From Chitinophaga rhizosphaerae (GTDB lineage Bacteria; Bacteroidota; Bacteroidia; Chitinophagales; Chitinophagaceae): DNA of 64,000 bases. The notes beneath the pieces were generated by a model that made no database searches, was not told the origin of the DNA, and worked only from the letters and a program-made list of their open reading frames with translations. The DNA is taken from contig NZ_RXLO01000007.1 in assembly GCF_003958645.1 (NCBI RefSeq), positions 275,929 through 339,928 of the forward strand, read 5' to 3'. Numbering within the stretch: position 1 is the stretch's first letter; every line of letters starts with the position of its first letter. Shown in pieces: positions 6,411 through 15,065 of this stretch. A program made the position numbers and the translations under genes.

Positions 6411-7436
6411 ATGATTAAACAATCTCACCGTTTCCAGCAATCGAGCTGCGATTATTACCTCGGCGGAAGTCTCGCCAACCTGGGCGAATACGCCGACAAA
6501 TCGCGGTCGGTATTGCTGGTAGACGAAAATGTGGACCAACATTACGGGCATCTTTTTACCGGCTGGAAGAAGCTGGTGGTGCCCGACGGGGAAGAGCACA
6601 AGAACATGGAGGTGATGGGGCAGATCATTGACGGGCTGATTGAACTGGAGGCAGACCGCAAAACGATGCTGATCGGCATTGGTGGCGGGATGTTGACAGA
6701 CGTCACCGGGTTTGCGGCGAGCATTTACATGCGCGGCATTCCGTTCGCTTTCGTTCCCACTACACTGCTCGCGCAGGTAGACGCATCCATCGGCGGAAAA
6801 AACGGCGTGAGCCACGGTATGCATAAAAACATGCTGGGCACTATCCGCCAGCCGTCTTTCATCCTGTTCGACTATTCGCTGCCATCCACGATGCCGGAAG
6901 GGGAGTGGTGCAACGGTTTCGCGGAGATCATCAAATATGCATGCATCTACGACGAAGAACTGTTTACCTACCTGGAAGTCAATAAAGACAAGGCATTGGC
7001 GCAGGACGTGGAAGTATTGCAATTCCTCGTACAGCGGTCTGTAGAGATCAAGACAAAATTCGTATTGGAAGACGAGTTCGAGAGCGGTGTACGCCGCTGG
7101 CTGAACTTCGGGCATACGCTTGGCCATGCCGTAGAAAAGATCGAGAGCATCGCACACGGAAAAGCAGTGGCCATCGGGATGGTAGCAGCCGCTAAGATCT
7201 CCGAAAAATTCAACCAGCTGCCGCCCGAACAAACCAACCGCCTTATCCGTTTGATCAATGATTACCGGCTGCCGGTGACCATGACTTCCGACAAGGAAGC
7301 GGTGTTCAATATTTTCAGGCTGGACAAGAAGCGTGAAAAAGACCATATTCATTTCGTGCTCCTGAACAGGATCGGCGAGGCTATTACCAAGCCGATCCTG
7401 CTCGACGAGCTGAAACAGATCTTACAAGAAATATAG
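6411..7436 (+). CDS. aroB: 3-dehydroquinate synthase
   Basis: 341 residues. Converts DAHP to 3-dehydroquinate using NAD and a divalent metal. Motifs: GIGGGMLTDVTGF (nucleotide binding), FVPTTLLAQVDASIGGKNGV, FAEIIKYA, and metal-binding NFGHTLGHAVE. Length is typical for Bacteroidota AroB. The gap to aroA is only two bases, indicating tight co-transcription. Confidence 0.96.
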   Translation: MIKQSHRFQQSSCDYYLGGSLANLGEYADKSRSVLLVDENVDQHYGHLFTGWKKLVVPDGEEHKNMEVMGQIIDGLIELEADRKTMLIGIGGGMLTDVTGFAASIYMRGIPFAFVPTTLLAQVDASIGGKNGVSHGMHKNMLGTIRQPSFILFDYSLPSTMPEGEWCNGFAEIIKYACIYDEELFTYLEVNKDKALAQDVEVLQFLVQRSVEIKTKFVLEDEFESGVRRWLNFGHTLGHAVEKIESIAHGKAVAIGMVAAAKISEKFNQLPPEQTNRLIRLINDYRLPVTMTSDKEAVFNIFRLDKKREKDHIHFVLLNRIGEAITKPILLDELKQILQEI

Positions 7437-7438
7437 CC

Positions 7439-8716
7439 ATGATAGCAACGATACAACCCGGTAACATCAGCGGCAACGTAACTGCCAACCCGTCCAAAAG
7501 CGCCATGCAGCGCGCGGTGGCGGCGGCGCTCCTGGCCAACGGGAAAACGGTGATCCGCAACCCGGGCCTCAGCAACGATTGCCTCGCCGCCCTGGAAGTG
7601 GCCGAAAACCTCGGTGCCATGGTGAAACGCGTAAACGAAGAGATCCACATCACCAGCCGTGGCGTGGCACCCTTCTACGACGAGATCAACTGCGGAGAAT
7701 CGGGCCTCGGCATCCGGATGTTCACACCCATCGCAGCCCTCGCCGACCGCAATATCACCATCAGCGGCCATGGCAGCCTCACTACGCGGCCCATGCACTT
7801 CTTCGAGGAAGTGCTCCCGCAACTGGGCGTCCAGATCAAAAGCAACGAAGGCAAACTGCCCCTCGAAATCCTCGGGCCGCTGCAAGCGAAAAACATTACC
7901 ATAGACGGTTCCCTTTCCTCGCAGTTCCTCACCGGCCTCCTCATGGCCTTCGGCAGCGTGGCCGAAAAAGCCACCATCACCGTAGATAACCTGAAAAGCA
8001 AGCCCTACATCGCCCTGACGCTCCAGCTGATGGCGCATTTCGGGGTGAAGGTGAGAAACGAGAACTTCGAGAAATTCCATTTCGAAAGCAAACAAACCTA
8101 CCGCGCCGGCGAATACACCGTGGAAGGCGACTGGAGCGGTGCGGCGTTCCTCCTCGTGGCCGCGGCCGTGGCCGGCAAGGCGGAAGTGCATCATCTCAAT
8201 ACACAGTCTGCCCAGTCGGACAAGGCGATCATGGAAGCCCTCGAGAAAGCGGGCGCAGACATCCTGCCGGGCATGTTCACCATCATCGTCGGCAAAGACG
8301 GATTGAAACCTTTTGAAATTGATGCGACCGATTGTCCGGACCTCTTCCCGCCGCTGGTGGCCCTGGCCGCCAATTGCCAGGGAACTACCGTGATCAAAGG
8401 CGTGAGCCGCCTGGCGCATAAGGAAAGCGACCGCGGGCTTACGTTGCAGCAGGAGTTCGGCAAAATGGGCATCCGTATCGACCTCGACGGCGACCTCATG
8501 CACGTGCATGGCGGGACCGGCATCAAGGGAGCGCGGGTGAGCTCGCACAACGACCACCGGATCGCCATGGCCTGCGCCGTTGCGGCGCTTACGGCCGACG
8601 GGCCCGTTGTGATCGACAACGCGGAAGCCATCAATAAATCTTACCCCGAATTCTACGATCACCTGCAACAGCTGGGTGTGACCGTAGTAACAGAAGGGGA
8701 AACCGTAAAACACTGA
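7439..8716 (+). CDS. aroA: 3-phosphoshikimate 1-carboxyvinyltransferase (EPSP synthase)
   Basis: 425 residues, two inside-out alpha/beta domains. Joins shikimate-3-phosphate and PEP. Conserved elements: SKSAMQR (Lys and Arg of the PEP site), SGHGSLTTRP and SHNDHRIAMA. The loop equivalent to E. coli LGNAGTAMRPL reads CGESGLGIRMF: the catalytic Arg is kept, but the residues matching Thr97 and Pro101 are Leu and Met. Those are the positions altered in known glyphosate-tolerant (TIPS) enzymes, so natural insensitivity is possible. Confidence 0.95.
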   Translation: MIATIQPGNISGNVTANPSKSAMQRAVAAALLANGKTVIRNPGLSNDCLAALEVAENLGAMVKRVNEEIHITSRGVAPFYDEINCGESGLGIRMFTPIAALADRNITISGHGSLTTRPMHFFEEVLPQLGVQIKSNEGKLPLEILGPLQAKNITIDGSLSSQFLTGLLMAFGSVAEKATITVDNLKSKPYIALTLQLMAHFGVKVRNENFEKFHFESKQTYRAGEYTVEGDWSGAAFLLVAAAVAGKAEVHHLNTQSAQSDKAIMEALEKAGADILPGMFTIIVGKDGLKPFEIDATDCPDLFPPLVALAANCQGTTVIKGVSRLAHKESDRGLTLQQEFGKMGIRIDLDGDLMHVHGGTGIKGARVSSHNDHRIAMACAVAALTADGPVVIDNAEAINKSYPEFYDHLQQLGVTVVTEGETVKH

Positions 8717-8720
8717 CAAC

Positions 8721-9719
8721 ATGAACAGCTTCGGCAGATTATTCAGGGTGAATGTATTCGGAGAATCGCACGGGGAAAGCGTTGGCGTTAACATCGACGG
8801 CGTTCCTGCGGGCATCTCCCTGCGCCAGGACGATTTTCTGGCCGACCTGGAGCGCCGCAAAGGCGGTGCGCGCGGCACCACGCCCCGGAAGGAAGACGAT
8901 TTGCCGTTCCTGAAATCGGGCGTGTTCAACGACCGTACTACCGGTGCGCCCATCACGATCCTTTTCGAAAACAATAATACCCGGAGCGCGGACTACGCCA
9001 AGCTGCGCGAGTTTCCGCGGCCCGGCCACGCAGATTTCGTAGCGGCGAAGAAATTCGGCGGATTCGAGGATTACCGTGGCGGCGGGCACTTCAGCGGCCG
9101 GCTCACGCTCAACCTCGTGGCGGCGGGCGTGATCGCGAAGAAGATATTGGGAGACAGCATCTCCGTGAAAGCCGAGATCACCGAAGTAGGCGGCATCGCC
9201 GATCCTGAACAGGGTTTGGAGGAAGCCATCAAAGCCAAAGATTCGGTGGGCGGTATCGTGGAGTGCAGGGTAGACGGGTTGCCGATCGGGCTGGGGGAAC
9301 CGTTTTTCGATTCCATCGAATCCAGCCTGGCGCATGCCGTGTTCGCCATCCCGGCGGTGAAGGGCATCGAATTCGGCGCAGGATTCGCCGCGGCGAAGAT
9401 GAAAGGCCTCGAACATAACGATCCCATCATCGATATGGAAGGCAAAACAGCTACAAACCACGCCGGCGGCGTAGTGGGCGGGATCACCAACGGTAACCAG
9501 CTGGTGTTCCGCATCGCGGTGAAACCTACGTCTTCCACCCCGAAAGAGCAGCAAACGCTCAACATCACGACGGGAGAAGTAGAAACATTCTCGGTGAAGG
9601 GTCGGCACGATCTCTGCATCGCGCTGCGCGTGCCGGTGGTGCTGGAAGCCGTAACAGCCATGGTGCTGGCGGATTTCATGCTGCTGGAGCAACGCAGGCC
9701 CAAGGTGTTCGGCGAATAA
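8721..9719 (+). CDS. aroC: Chorismate synthase
   Basis: 332 residues. FMN-dependent trans-elimination of EPSP to chorismate, the last common step. Clear signatures: GESHGESVGVNIDGVPAG at the N-terminus, RPGHADFVAAKKFGGFEDYRGGGHFSGR in the middle, and a late SVKGRHDLCIALRVPVVLEA. Last gene of the operon, followed by a strong terminator. AroD/AroQ, AroE and AroK are not in the window and must lie elsewhere. Confidence 0.96.
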   Translation: MNSFGRLFRVNVFGESHGESVGVNIDGVPAGISLRQDDFLADLERRKGGARGTTPRKEDDLPFLKSGVFNDRTTGAPITILFENNNTRSADYAKLREFPRPGHADFVAAKKFGGFEDYRGGGHFSGRLTLNLVAAGVIAKKILGDSISVKAEITEVGGIADPEQGLEEAIKAKDSVGGIVECRVDGLPIGLGEPFFDSIESSLAHAVFAIPAVKGIEFGAGFAAAKMKGLEHNDPIIDMEGKTATNHAGGVVGGITNGNQLVFRIAVKPTSSTPKEQQTLNITTGEVETFSVKGRHDLCIALRVPVVLEAVTAMVLADFMLLEQRRPKVFGE

Positions 9720-9743
9720 TTCAACTGGCATCTCACCTCATTG

Positions 9744-9772
9744 AAGCCCGGCCCCTCAGCCGGGCTTTTTTT
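9744..9772 (+). terminator. Terminator of the aromatic operon
   Basis: A 9-bp stem (9744-9752 with 9759-9767) with a 6-base loop is followed by seven T. Confidence 0.9.
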
Positions 9773-9883
9773 GCCCGCACGGATGTAAGTCCGCAGCAGC
9801 CCGATTTCCGGAAAACGGTAACGGATATAAAACGATGTGTGGTAATGGGAAGATAAATCCTAAGTTTACCCCAAAATTCAACA

Positions 9884-10603
9884 ATGCAAATCATCATTTA
9901 CATATGCACGCTCATGGCGTTTTTCCTGATCGGATGTCAATCGAAACAGCAGCCTGCACAACAACAGCAACAATCTTCATCAACCGGGCCGGCGAATCCA
10001 AAACGGGAAAAGCTCGCCGGCCGGCTGGATTCCGTCAATAACATCTGGATCGCCGACGACAAGCGATATGAGCCGTCCGGATTCGAAGGGAAGTATGCAT
10101 CCGTCAGCCGGACCGACAGCGCCAGCGGCGCCTCCGTGATCGGGCTTATCAACCGGGAAGGGGAGATCGTGGTGCCCATCCGGTACGATGGCATAGACCT
10201 GGGATTCTCAAACGGGGTGAACAATGTGGTAAAGGGCGATAAATATGGATTGGTGAATGAAGACGGGGTGGAAGTGGTGCCTGTCATCTACCGGCATATC
10301 GGAACGCTGGTGGAAGACAGTTTGTTGCGTGTTTCGCTGGACGGGGAGAAATTCGGGATGATCGACCTGCAGGGTAAGGTGGTAATACCGCTGGAATATG
10401 GCGATGTGAGATCGGTCGGTGAAGGGATGGTAGCGGTGATGAAGGAACCGCAGCGCTGGGGGATCATGAACTGGAAACGCGAATGGGTACACCCTGCAGT
10501 GTTCACTTTTACAGACCGTTTCGTAAATGGCGTGGTGACATTGCAGAAGGCAGACGGTGAAGATTACCTGGTATATACGAACGGGGAGATCAAAAAGAAA
10601 TAA
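9884..10603 (+). CDS. WG-repeat lipoprotein
   Basis: 239 residues. The signal peptide ends in the lipobox FFLIGC, followed by a Gln-rich linker. Three to four beta repeats of WG type follow (GLINREGEIVVPIRYD, KYGLVNEDGVEVVPVIY, KFGMIDLQGKVVIPLEY, RWGIMN). Such repeats are usually binding or scaffolding modules on the bacterial surface. TAAGTTTA upstream (9861-9868) is a near-consensus -7 element. It may share a transcript with the small membrane protein 33 bases downstream. Ligand unknown. Confidence 0.82.
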   Translation: MQIIIYICTLMAFFLIGCQSKQQPAQQQQQSSSTGPANPKREKLAGRLDSVNNIWIADDKRYEPSGFEGKYASVSRTDSASGASVIGLINREGEIVVPIRYDGIDLGFSNGVNNVVKGDKYGLVNEDGVEVVPVIYRHIGTLVEDSLLRVSLDGEKFGMIDLQGKVVIPLEYGDVRSVGEGMVAVMKEPQRWGIMNWKREWVHPAVFTFTDRFVNGVVTLQKADGEDYLVYTNGEIKKK

Positions 10604-10636
10604 ACCGTAAAAATCAACCTGCTACATGCAAGATTT

Positions 10637-10903
10637 ATGAAAAACAGTGCAATCCTGAAAATTGTTCTCCTGCTCATTCCCGCCATCGTTATGGGGTATG
10701 TGACGTACGTCCGGAAAGGTGTTTCCGGCGGCGGCGGAAGTTATGATCTGACCAATTTATACACCACCGTCGGAGTAGGGATCTGGTCGGCCGTTTACGT
10801 GATCGTTATGCTTGCGAAGAAAGCCCCCGGGCAGGTATGGTACCTGCTCGCGGGCGGATTTTTATTTGGGTTTTCCGTGATGATGTTATTGAAGATGTGG
10901 TAG
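10637..10903 (+). CDS. Small three-helix membrane protein of unknown function
   Basis: 88 residues with three hydrophobic stretches at about 7-23, 43-60 and 68-85 and a glycine-rich SGGGGSYD loop between the first two. No family recognised. It follows the WG-repeat gene closely on the same strand. Confidence 0.65.
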   Translation: MKNSAILKIVLLLIPAIVMGYVTYVRKGVSGGGGSYDLTNLYTTVGVGIWSAVYVIVMLAKKAPGQVWYLLAGGFLFGFSVMMLLKMW

Positions 10904-10984
10904 GGGCCGCGACACGGTGATTTTTTTACCGGGATGCAATGTGATACTGGTACTGGCGGTGTGGAGTAGCTGCGAATACCGGAA

Positions 10985-11021
10985 TAAAAAAAACTGGCGG
11001 GAACGATGTACCGGCCAGTTT
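10985..11021 (-). terminator. Terminator of the FKBP gene (minus strand)
   Basis: AAACTGGC (10991-10998) pairs with GCCAGTTT (11014-11021). On the minus strand the stem is followed by a U-run, read from the A-run at 10985-10993. Confidence 0.75.
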
Positions 11022-11041
11022 TATGCGTTTATGCGGATGTG

Positions 11042-11755
11042 TTATTCTTTCACGATCTCCAGGAGCTGCACGTCGAACACGAGCGTGCTGTTGGGCTGGA
11101 TCTTGGCGCCGGCCTGGCGTTCGCCGTAGGCCAGGTCTGCCGGGATGAAGAGCTTCCATTTGGAACCTACGGGCATCAGCTGGAGGGCTTCCGTCCAACC
11201 TTTGATCACGCCCGTAATCGGCAGTACGATGGGCTCGCCGCGCTGTTCGGAACTATCGAAAATGGTACCGTCTATCAGTTTGCCGGTATAATGCACTTTC
11301 ACTTTATCCTGCAGCGAAGGTTTGGGGCCCGTCCCGTTCACCAGCACCTGGTATTGCAGGCCGCTGGGAGTCGTGTTCACGCCTTCCTTCGTTTTGTTGG
11401 CAGCCAGGAATTGTTCGCCGGCGGCTTTATTCCTGGTGGCTTTTTCCAACTTGATCTGCTGGAGATAATTCTTGACAACGCTCATCCCTTTTTCGGTCGT
11501 GATCATGGCAGAATCGCCCTTATAGATGTCTTCGATGGCTTTGAAGAAAAGCCGGAGGTTCAGCGTATCCAGTCCCTGCTTTTTCAGCATTTCGCCCATA
11601 TCGTTCCCGATGGTGTACGACACGGAATCGAGGGTGGTGACGAGGGCAGGAGGGGGCGGCACTTCGGGGCCTTTCTTCTTTTTTCTCTGGCTATAGGCGG
11701 CCTGGACGCTCAAGACGCCCAGCAGACAGATAAACAGGCTTTTTCTGGAAATCAT
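11042..11755 (-). CDS. FKBP-type peptidyl-prolyl isomerase, secreted (FkpA/Mip-like)
   Basis: 237 residues. Signal peptide, KKKKGPEVPPPP linker, a helical dimerisation domain (about 40-125) and a C-terminal FKBP domain with VKVHYTGKLIDGTIFDSS, PITGVIKGWTEALQLMPVGSKW and IPADLAYGERQ. Periplasmic proline isomerase and chaperone assisting outer-membrane or secreted proteins. It lies 35 bases after a secreted protein gene and probably belongs to a three-gene unit with the hydrolase at 12526. Confidence 0.93.
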   Translation of the reverse strand: MISRKSLFICLLGVLSVQAAYSQRKKKKGPEVPPPPALVTTLDSVSYTIGNDMGEMLKKQGLDTLNLRLFFKAIEDIYKGDSAMITTEKGMSVVKNYLQQIKLEKATRNKAAGEQFLAANKTKEGVNTTPSGLQYQVLVNGTGPKPSLQDKVKVHYTGKLIDGTIFDSSEQRGEPIVLPITGVIKGWTEALQLMPVGSKWKLFIPADLAYGERQAGAKIQPNSTLVFDVQLLEIVKE

Positions 11756-11790
11756 ACAGATACATAAAATTTGTAGCGCAATATAACCAA

Positions 11791-12495
11791 TTATTTGATC
11801 CGGCTCCAGATTTCGTACATCGGGTCGCCGGCAGTGCTTTTACCGCTGTGGTGCCACTTTCCGTCTTCCACTTTGGCGTCGAACCGTACCTGTTTGCCCA
11901 CCCGGTTATTGTCGCGGGAGAAGAATTCGATGTTTTCGGTGTATTGGCCGTTCTCGAACGAATACGTGCCGCCGCCGGTGCCAAAGAATTCCCCGGTCTC
12001 GGTATTCATCGCGATCCACTGAAATCTTCCGCCGGTAAGCATTTTGAAGGTTTTCCGCGGGCCGGGCTTCATTTCCGACATCTTCCCTTCGTTCATCCTT
12101 CCGGTTATGCGCCAGGTGCCTGTGAGGCTGTTCGGCACAGCATTGGGCGCCCTTTTCCAACGCAGGACCTTGCCTTCAGGCAGGGTAACCGTGAGTTCGT
12201 CGCCAGCCTGCCGGAAAGCCACTTCATGCGGTTGCCCGACCATCCCTTTGTCGCCACTCGAAAATTCGAACGTACTGATCAATTTACCGTTGTCAGCCCT
12301 GGTGGCCCCGCCGAATGTGGTAACAAACGAATGGGCGGTGAAATGCGTTACGGAAAAATAGCCGTCTTCGATCAGCAATACCACCGAGGTATCGCTCGGA
12401 GCGTCCGGCTGATAGATCCAGGCGCCGTTGGCGCCCGATTGCGCGTAGCCCGCCGTGAGCAGGAAAGAAAGAAATGCGGTGAAGAGTGTTTTCAT
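11791..12495 (-). CDS. Secreted protein, lipocalin-like beta barrel candidate
   Basis: 234 residues with a signal peptide ending in AGYAQ. The mature protein appears to contain two beta-rich units; the second (LTGTWRITGRM ... GGRFQWIAMNTETGEF ... GTYSFENGQYTENIEF) resembles the DUF4488-like, lipocalin-type proteins of Bacteroidota. No catalytic motif seen. It sits 30 bases downstream of the CocE-type hydrolase and upstream of the FKBP isomerase, so a common transcript is likely. The family match is tentative. Confidence 0.78.
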   Translation of the reverse strand: MKTLFTAFLSFLLTAGYAQSGANGAWIYQPDAPSDTSVVLLIEDGYFSVTHFTAHSFVTTFGGATRADNGKLISTFEFSSGDKGMVGQPHEVAFRQAGDELTVTLPEGKVLRWKRAPNAVPNSLTGTWRITGRMNEGKMSEMKPGPRKTFKMLTGGRFQWIAMNTETGEFFGTGGGTYSFENGQYTENIEFFSRDNNRVGKQVRFDAKVEDGKWHHSGKSTAGDPMYEIWSRIK

Positions 12496-12525
12496 GGTTG
12501 CGTATTTTTTAACGTGGTGGATGAA

Positions 12526-14415
12526 TCAATTCGAAAGAACGGGCAGCAAAATCCGCGATGCGTGCGCGGCGCTGTGCCAGATGTCGATGTCCGACGGCAC
12601 GAACGCTTCCGGCCCGGCTTTGTAAATATCCGTAAAAGTCTGCGGATTCCGGTCTACCAGCGGGAACCAGCTGCTTTGTACCTGGATCATGAGCCGGTGT
12701 CCTTTCCGGAACGTATGCGCCACATCCGGGAGCGTAAATTTCACCGGCGTCACTTTCCCGGGCACGAAGGGCACGGGTTTTTCGAAGCGCTCCCGGAATT
12801 TGCCGCGCATCACTTCGCCACGCACCAGCATCTGGTACCCGCCCATGGGGTAAGTTGCCGAAAGATAACGACCGTGAGCAGTTGGGGCATCAGGCTCCCC
12901 ATAACTGAAATCATCGGGGAACACATCGATCACTTTTACGATGAAATCGGCATCGGTAGTGCTGATGCTGGCCAGCAGCTCCGCGATCACCGGGCCGGCA
13001 AGGGTCATGTCTTCGGTCAGCACACCGGTCTGGAACACCAGCACATCGGGCCGGCGGGCCGCAAATCGCTGATCGTCGGTCATATAGCTGATGGTACGGG
13101 TATGATGGATTTCCGGCACGTAGGGCACCGGTTTGGAAGGATCGCTCGTATATCGGCTGGATTCCTTGCCGGACGAGGGTTTGCTGAACGACAACCCGCC
13201 GCCGGGCTGCAGGTACATCGCTTTTTCGGTGATGCCGGCGGCAGGCCACTGATCGAAATGGCGCCACTGGTTTTCGCCGGTAAAGAACACGGTGGCTTCC
13301 GGGATCGCTTTTTCGGGCGAGCCGAGCAGGTAATGGTCGAAGAACGGATGCTCGATATTTTCCTGGTACCATTCGGCGGTATTTGCGCCAAATTTCACAT
13401 GGCCGAGGAAGGTGCCGTCGTTGGTAGACCATTGCCCATGATACCAGGGGCCCATCACGATGCGGTTGCTGATACCGGGATTCTGTTTTTCGATGGCTTT
13501 GTAAGTGGCCCATGCGCCGAAGCAGTCTTCCGCGTCGAAAGTGCCGCCCACTACCAGTATGGCGGGGCGTAGCTTTTGAAGATGCGGGCGCACGTTGCGG
13601 GCTTTCCACCAGGCATCGAGGTCGGGATGGCTGTAAAGATCTTTCCAGAAAGCGATGCTATCACCCATCAGTTGCGCGATCTGCGGCAGGGTGCCGGCTT
13701 CGAGGAAGAATTTATAGTTGTCTTTGGTGGGATAGGGGTAGCCGGTCGGCCCGACCGTTGTGGGATAAGGCCGCGGTTTGCCGAAGCCGCTGTAGAATGC
13801 GAAGGCGTCGTTGAGCATAAAGGCGCCGTTATGGTGGAAATCGTCGCCCAGGAACCAGTCGGTCACCGGCGCCTGGGGGCTTACGGCCTTTAGCGCGGGG
13901 TGATGGCTCAAAGCGGCCATGGTGGAGTAAAACCCCGGATAGCTGATCCCGGAAACGCCCACGTTCCGGTTGTTGTTTTTTACATTTTTTACCAGCCAGT
14001 CGATCGTGTCGTAGGTATCGGTGGATTCGTCGGTTTCATGCCTTTTAGGTGCGGGATTGTAGGGGCGAACGTCCATGAATTGGCCCTGGCTCATCCAGCG
14101 GCCGCGCACGTCCTGCTTTACGATGATGTACCCTTTGCGGAGGTAATGCGCGAAACTGGCGCGCATTTTCGGGAATTGGCCTTCGCCGTAGGGCGCGCAG
14201 CTGTAGGGCGTACGTTCAATAAGGATGGGATGTTGGCCCGGCGCGTTTTTGGGCGCGTACACCACGGTGAAAAGCCGGGTGCCGTCGCGCATGGGGATCT
14301 GCACTTCCGTTTTGGTGTAATTTTCCTGCAGCCAGGCGGGTTCCGGTTCCTGCTGCGCGCGACTGGCGGAAAATGCCAGCATGGCCACAAAAAGGGCCAG
14401 GGTTTGTTTAAGCAT
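12526..14415 (-). CDS. Secreted CocE/NonD-family (peptidase S15) hydrolase
   Basis: 629 residues with a signal peptide (ends SASRAQQ). Alpha/beta hydrolase with nucleophile Ser158 in SGISYPGFY, the acid in GGTFDAEDCFGAW and the histidine in MGPWYHGQW, followed by the C-terminal jelly roll of the Xaa-Pro dipeptidase/glutaryl-7-ACA acylase group. Probably periplasmic; acts on acyl, ester or Xaa-Pro substrates, but the specific one cannot be read. First gene of the apparent unit with a secreted protein and an FKBP isomerase. Confidence 0.9.
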   Translation of the reverse strand: MLKQTLALFVAMLAFSASRAQQEPEPAWLQENYTKTEVQIPMRDGTRLFTVVYAPKNAPGQHPILIERTPYSCAPYGEGQFPKMRASFAHYLRKGYIIVKQDVRGRWMSQGQFMDVRPYNPAPKRHETDESTDTYDTIDWLVKNVKNNNRNVGVSGISYPGFYSTMAALSHHPALKAVSPQAPVTDWFLGDDFHHNGAFMLNDAFAFYSGFGKPRPYPTTVGPTGYPYPTKDNYKFFLEAGTLPQIAQLMGDSIAFWKDLYSHPDLDAWWKARNVRPHLQKLRPAILVVGGTFDAEDCFGAWATYKAIEKQNPGISNRIVMGPWYHGQWSTNDGTFLGHVKFGANTAEWYQENIEHPFFDHYLLGSPEKAIPEATVFFTGENQWRHFDQWPAAGITEKAMYLQPGGGLSFSKPSSGKESSRYTSDPSKPVPYVPEIHHTRTISYMTDDQRFAARRPDVLVFQTGVLTEDMTLAGPVIAELLASISTTDADFIVKVIDVFPDDFSYGEPDAPTAHGRYLSATYPMGGYQMLVRGEVMRGKFRERFEKPVPFVPGKVTPVKFTLPDVAHTFRKGHRLMIQVQSSWFPLVDRNPQTFTDIYKAGPEAFVPSDIDIWHSAAHASRILLPVLSN

Positions 14416-14501
14416 GTCTTATAATTGATCGGGTTTAAATATACGGTGTCTGCTTTACATGACCGGATTTTACCTAACTTCCCGCCACAAACTTAGCATC
14501 T

Positions 14502-15011
14502 ATGCCCAGACCCATGAAGCCGGAGTACGCCGTGTTTTACGAGACCTACGTAAGCAGGGTGCCCGAAGACGATCTGACCGCCGCATTCCGCAAGCACACC
14601 GCATCCTTATTGGTGTTCCTCAACAAAATCCCCGCCGCCAAAAGGGAATACGCCTATGCCCCCGGCAAATGGACCGTCAAGGAAGTATTGCAGCACATCA
14701 TAGACGCCGAGCGGGTTTTCGCCTACCGCGCCCTTAATTTCGCCCGGAAAGACGCAAACCCCCTGCCCGGATTCGACGAGAACGCGTTCGCAGCAGTGGC
14801 GCGCACGGAACATCGCGAGTGGAACGATATGGTGGAAGAATTCCAGTTCGTCCGCAACGCGTCCGACCACTTTTTCCGCGCGCTGAACGAAGAGGAGCTT
14901 TCCCGTACGGGCGTTGCCAGCGGGAACCCTGTCAGCGTCAGGGCCCTGGGGTTCATTATCCTCGGCCATGCCATTCACCATATGGAAGTGGTGAAAGAAA
15001 GATACCTGTAA
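14502..15011 (+). CDS. DinB-family (YfiT-like) metal-binding protein
   Basis: 169 residues, four-helix bundle. Histidines at the expected metal positions: VLQHIIDAERVF, ARTEHREWN and the C-terminal GHAIHHMEVVKERYL. Members include thiol transferases such as bacillithiol transferase and uncharacterised stress proteins. Isolated gene, divergent from the CocE-type hydrolase. Substrate unknown. Confidence 0.9.
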   Translation: MPRPMKPEYAVFYETYVSRVPEDDLTAAFRKHTASLLVFLNKIPAAKREYAYAPGKWTVKEVLQHIIDAERVFAYRALNFARKDANPLPGFDENAFAAVARTEHREWNDMVEEFQFVRNASDHFFRALNEEELSRTGVASGNPVSVRALGFIILGHAIHHMEVVKERYL

Positions 15012-15065
15012 AGCAAATTTCTATCAGTTCGGGCCGGTAAAAATCGGTAGCATTACGCAAATTTT

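Noticed and set aside
7349..8974. Open frame of about 541 codons on the minus strand
   Set aside because: Antisense to aroA and the start of aroC; no recognisable protein features.
11848..13572. Open frame of about 574 codons on the plus strand
   Set aside because: Antisense to the secreted protein and the CocE-type hydrolase.
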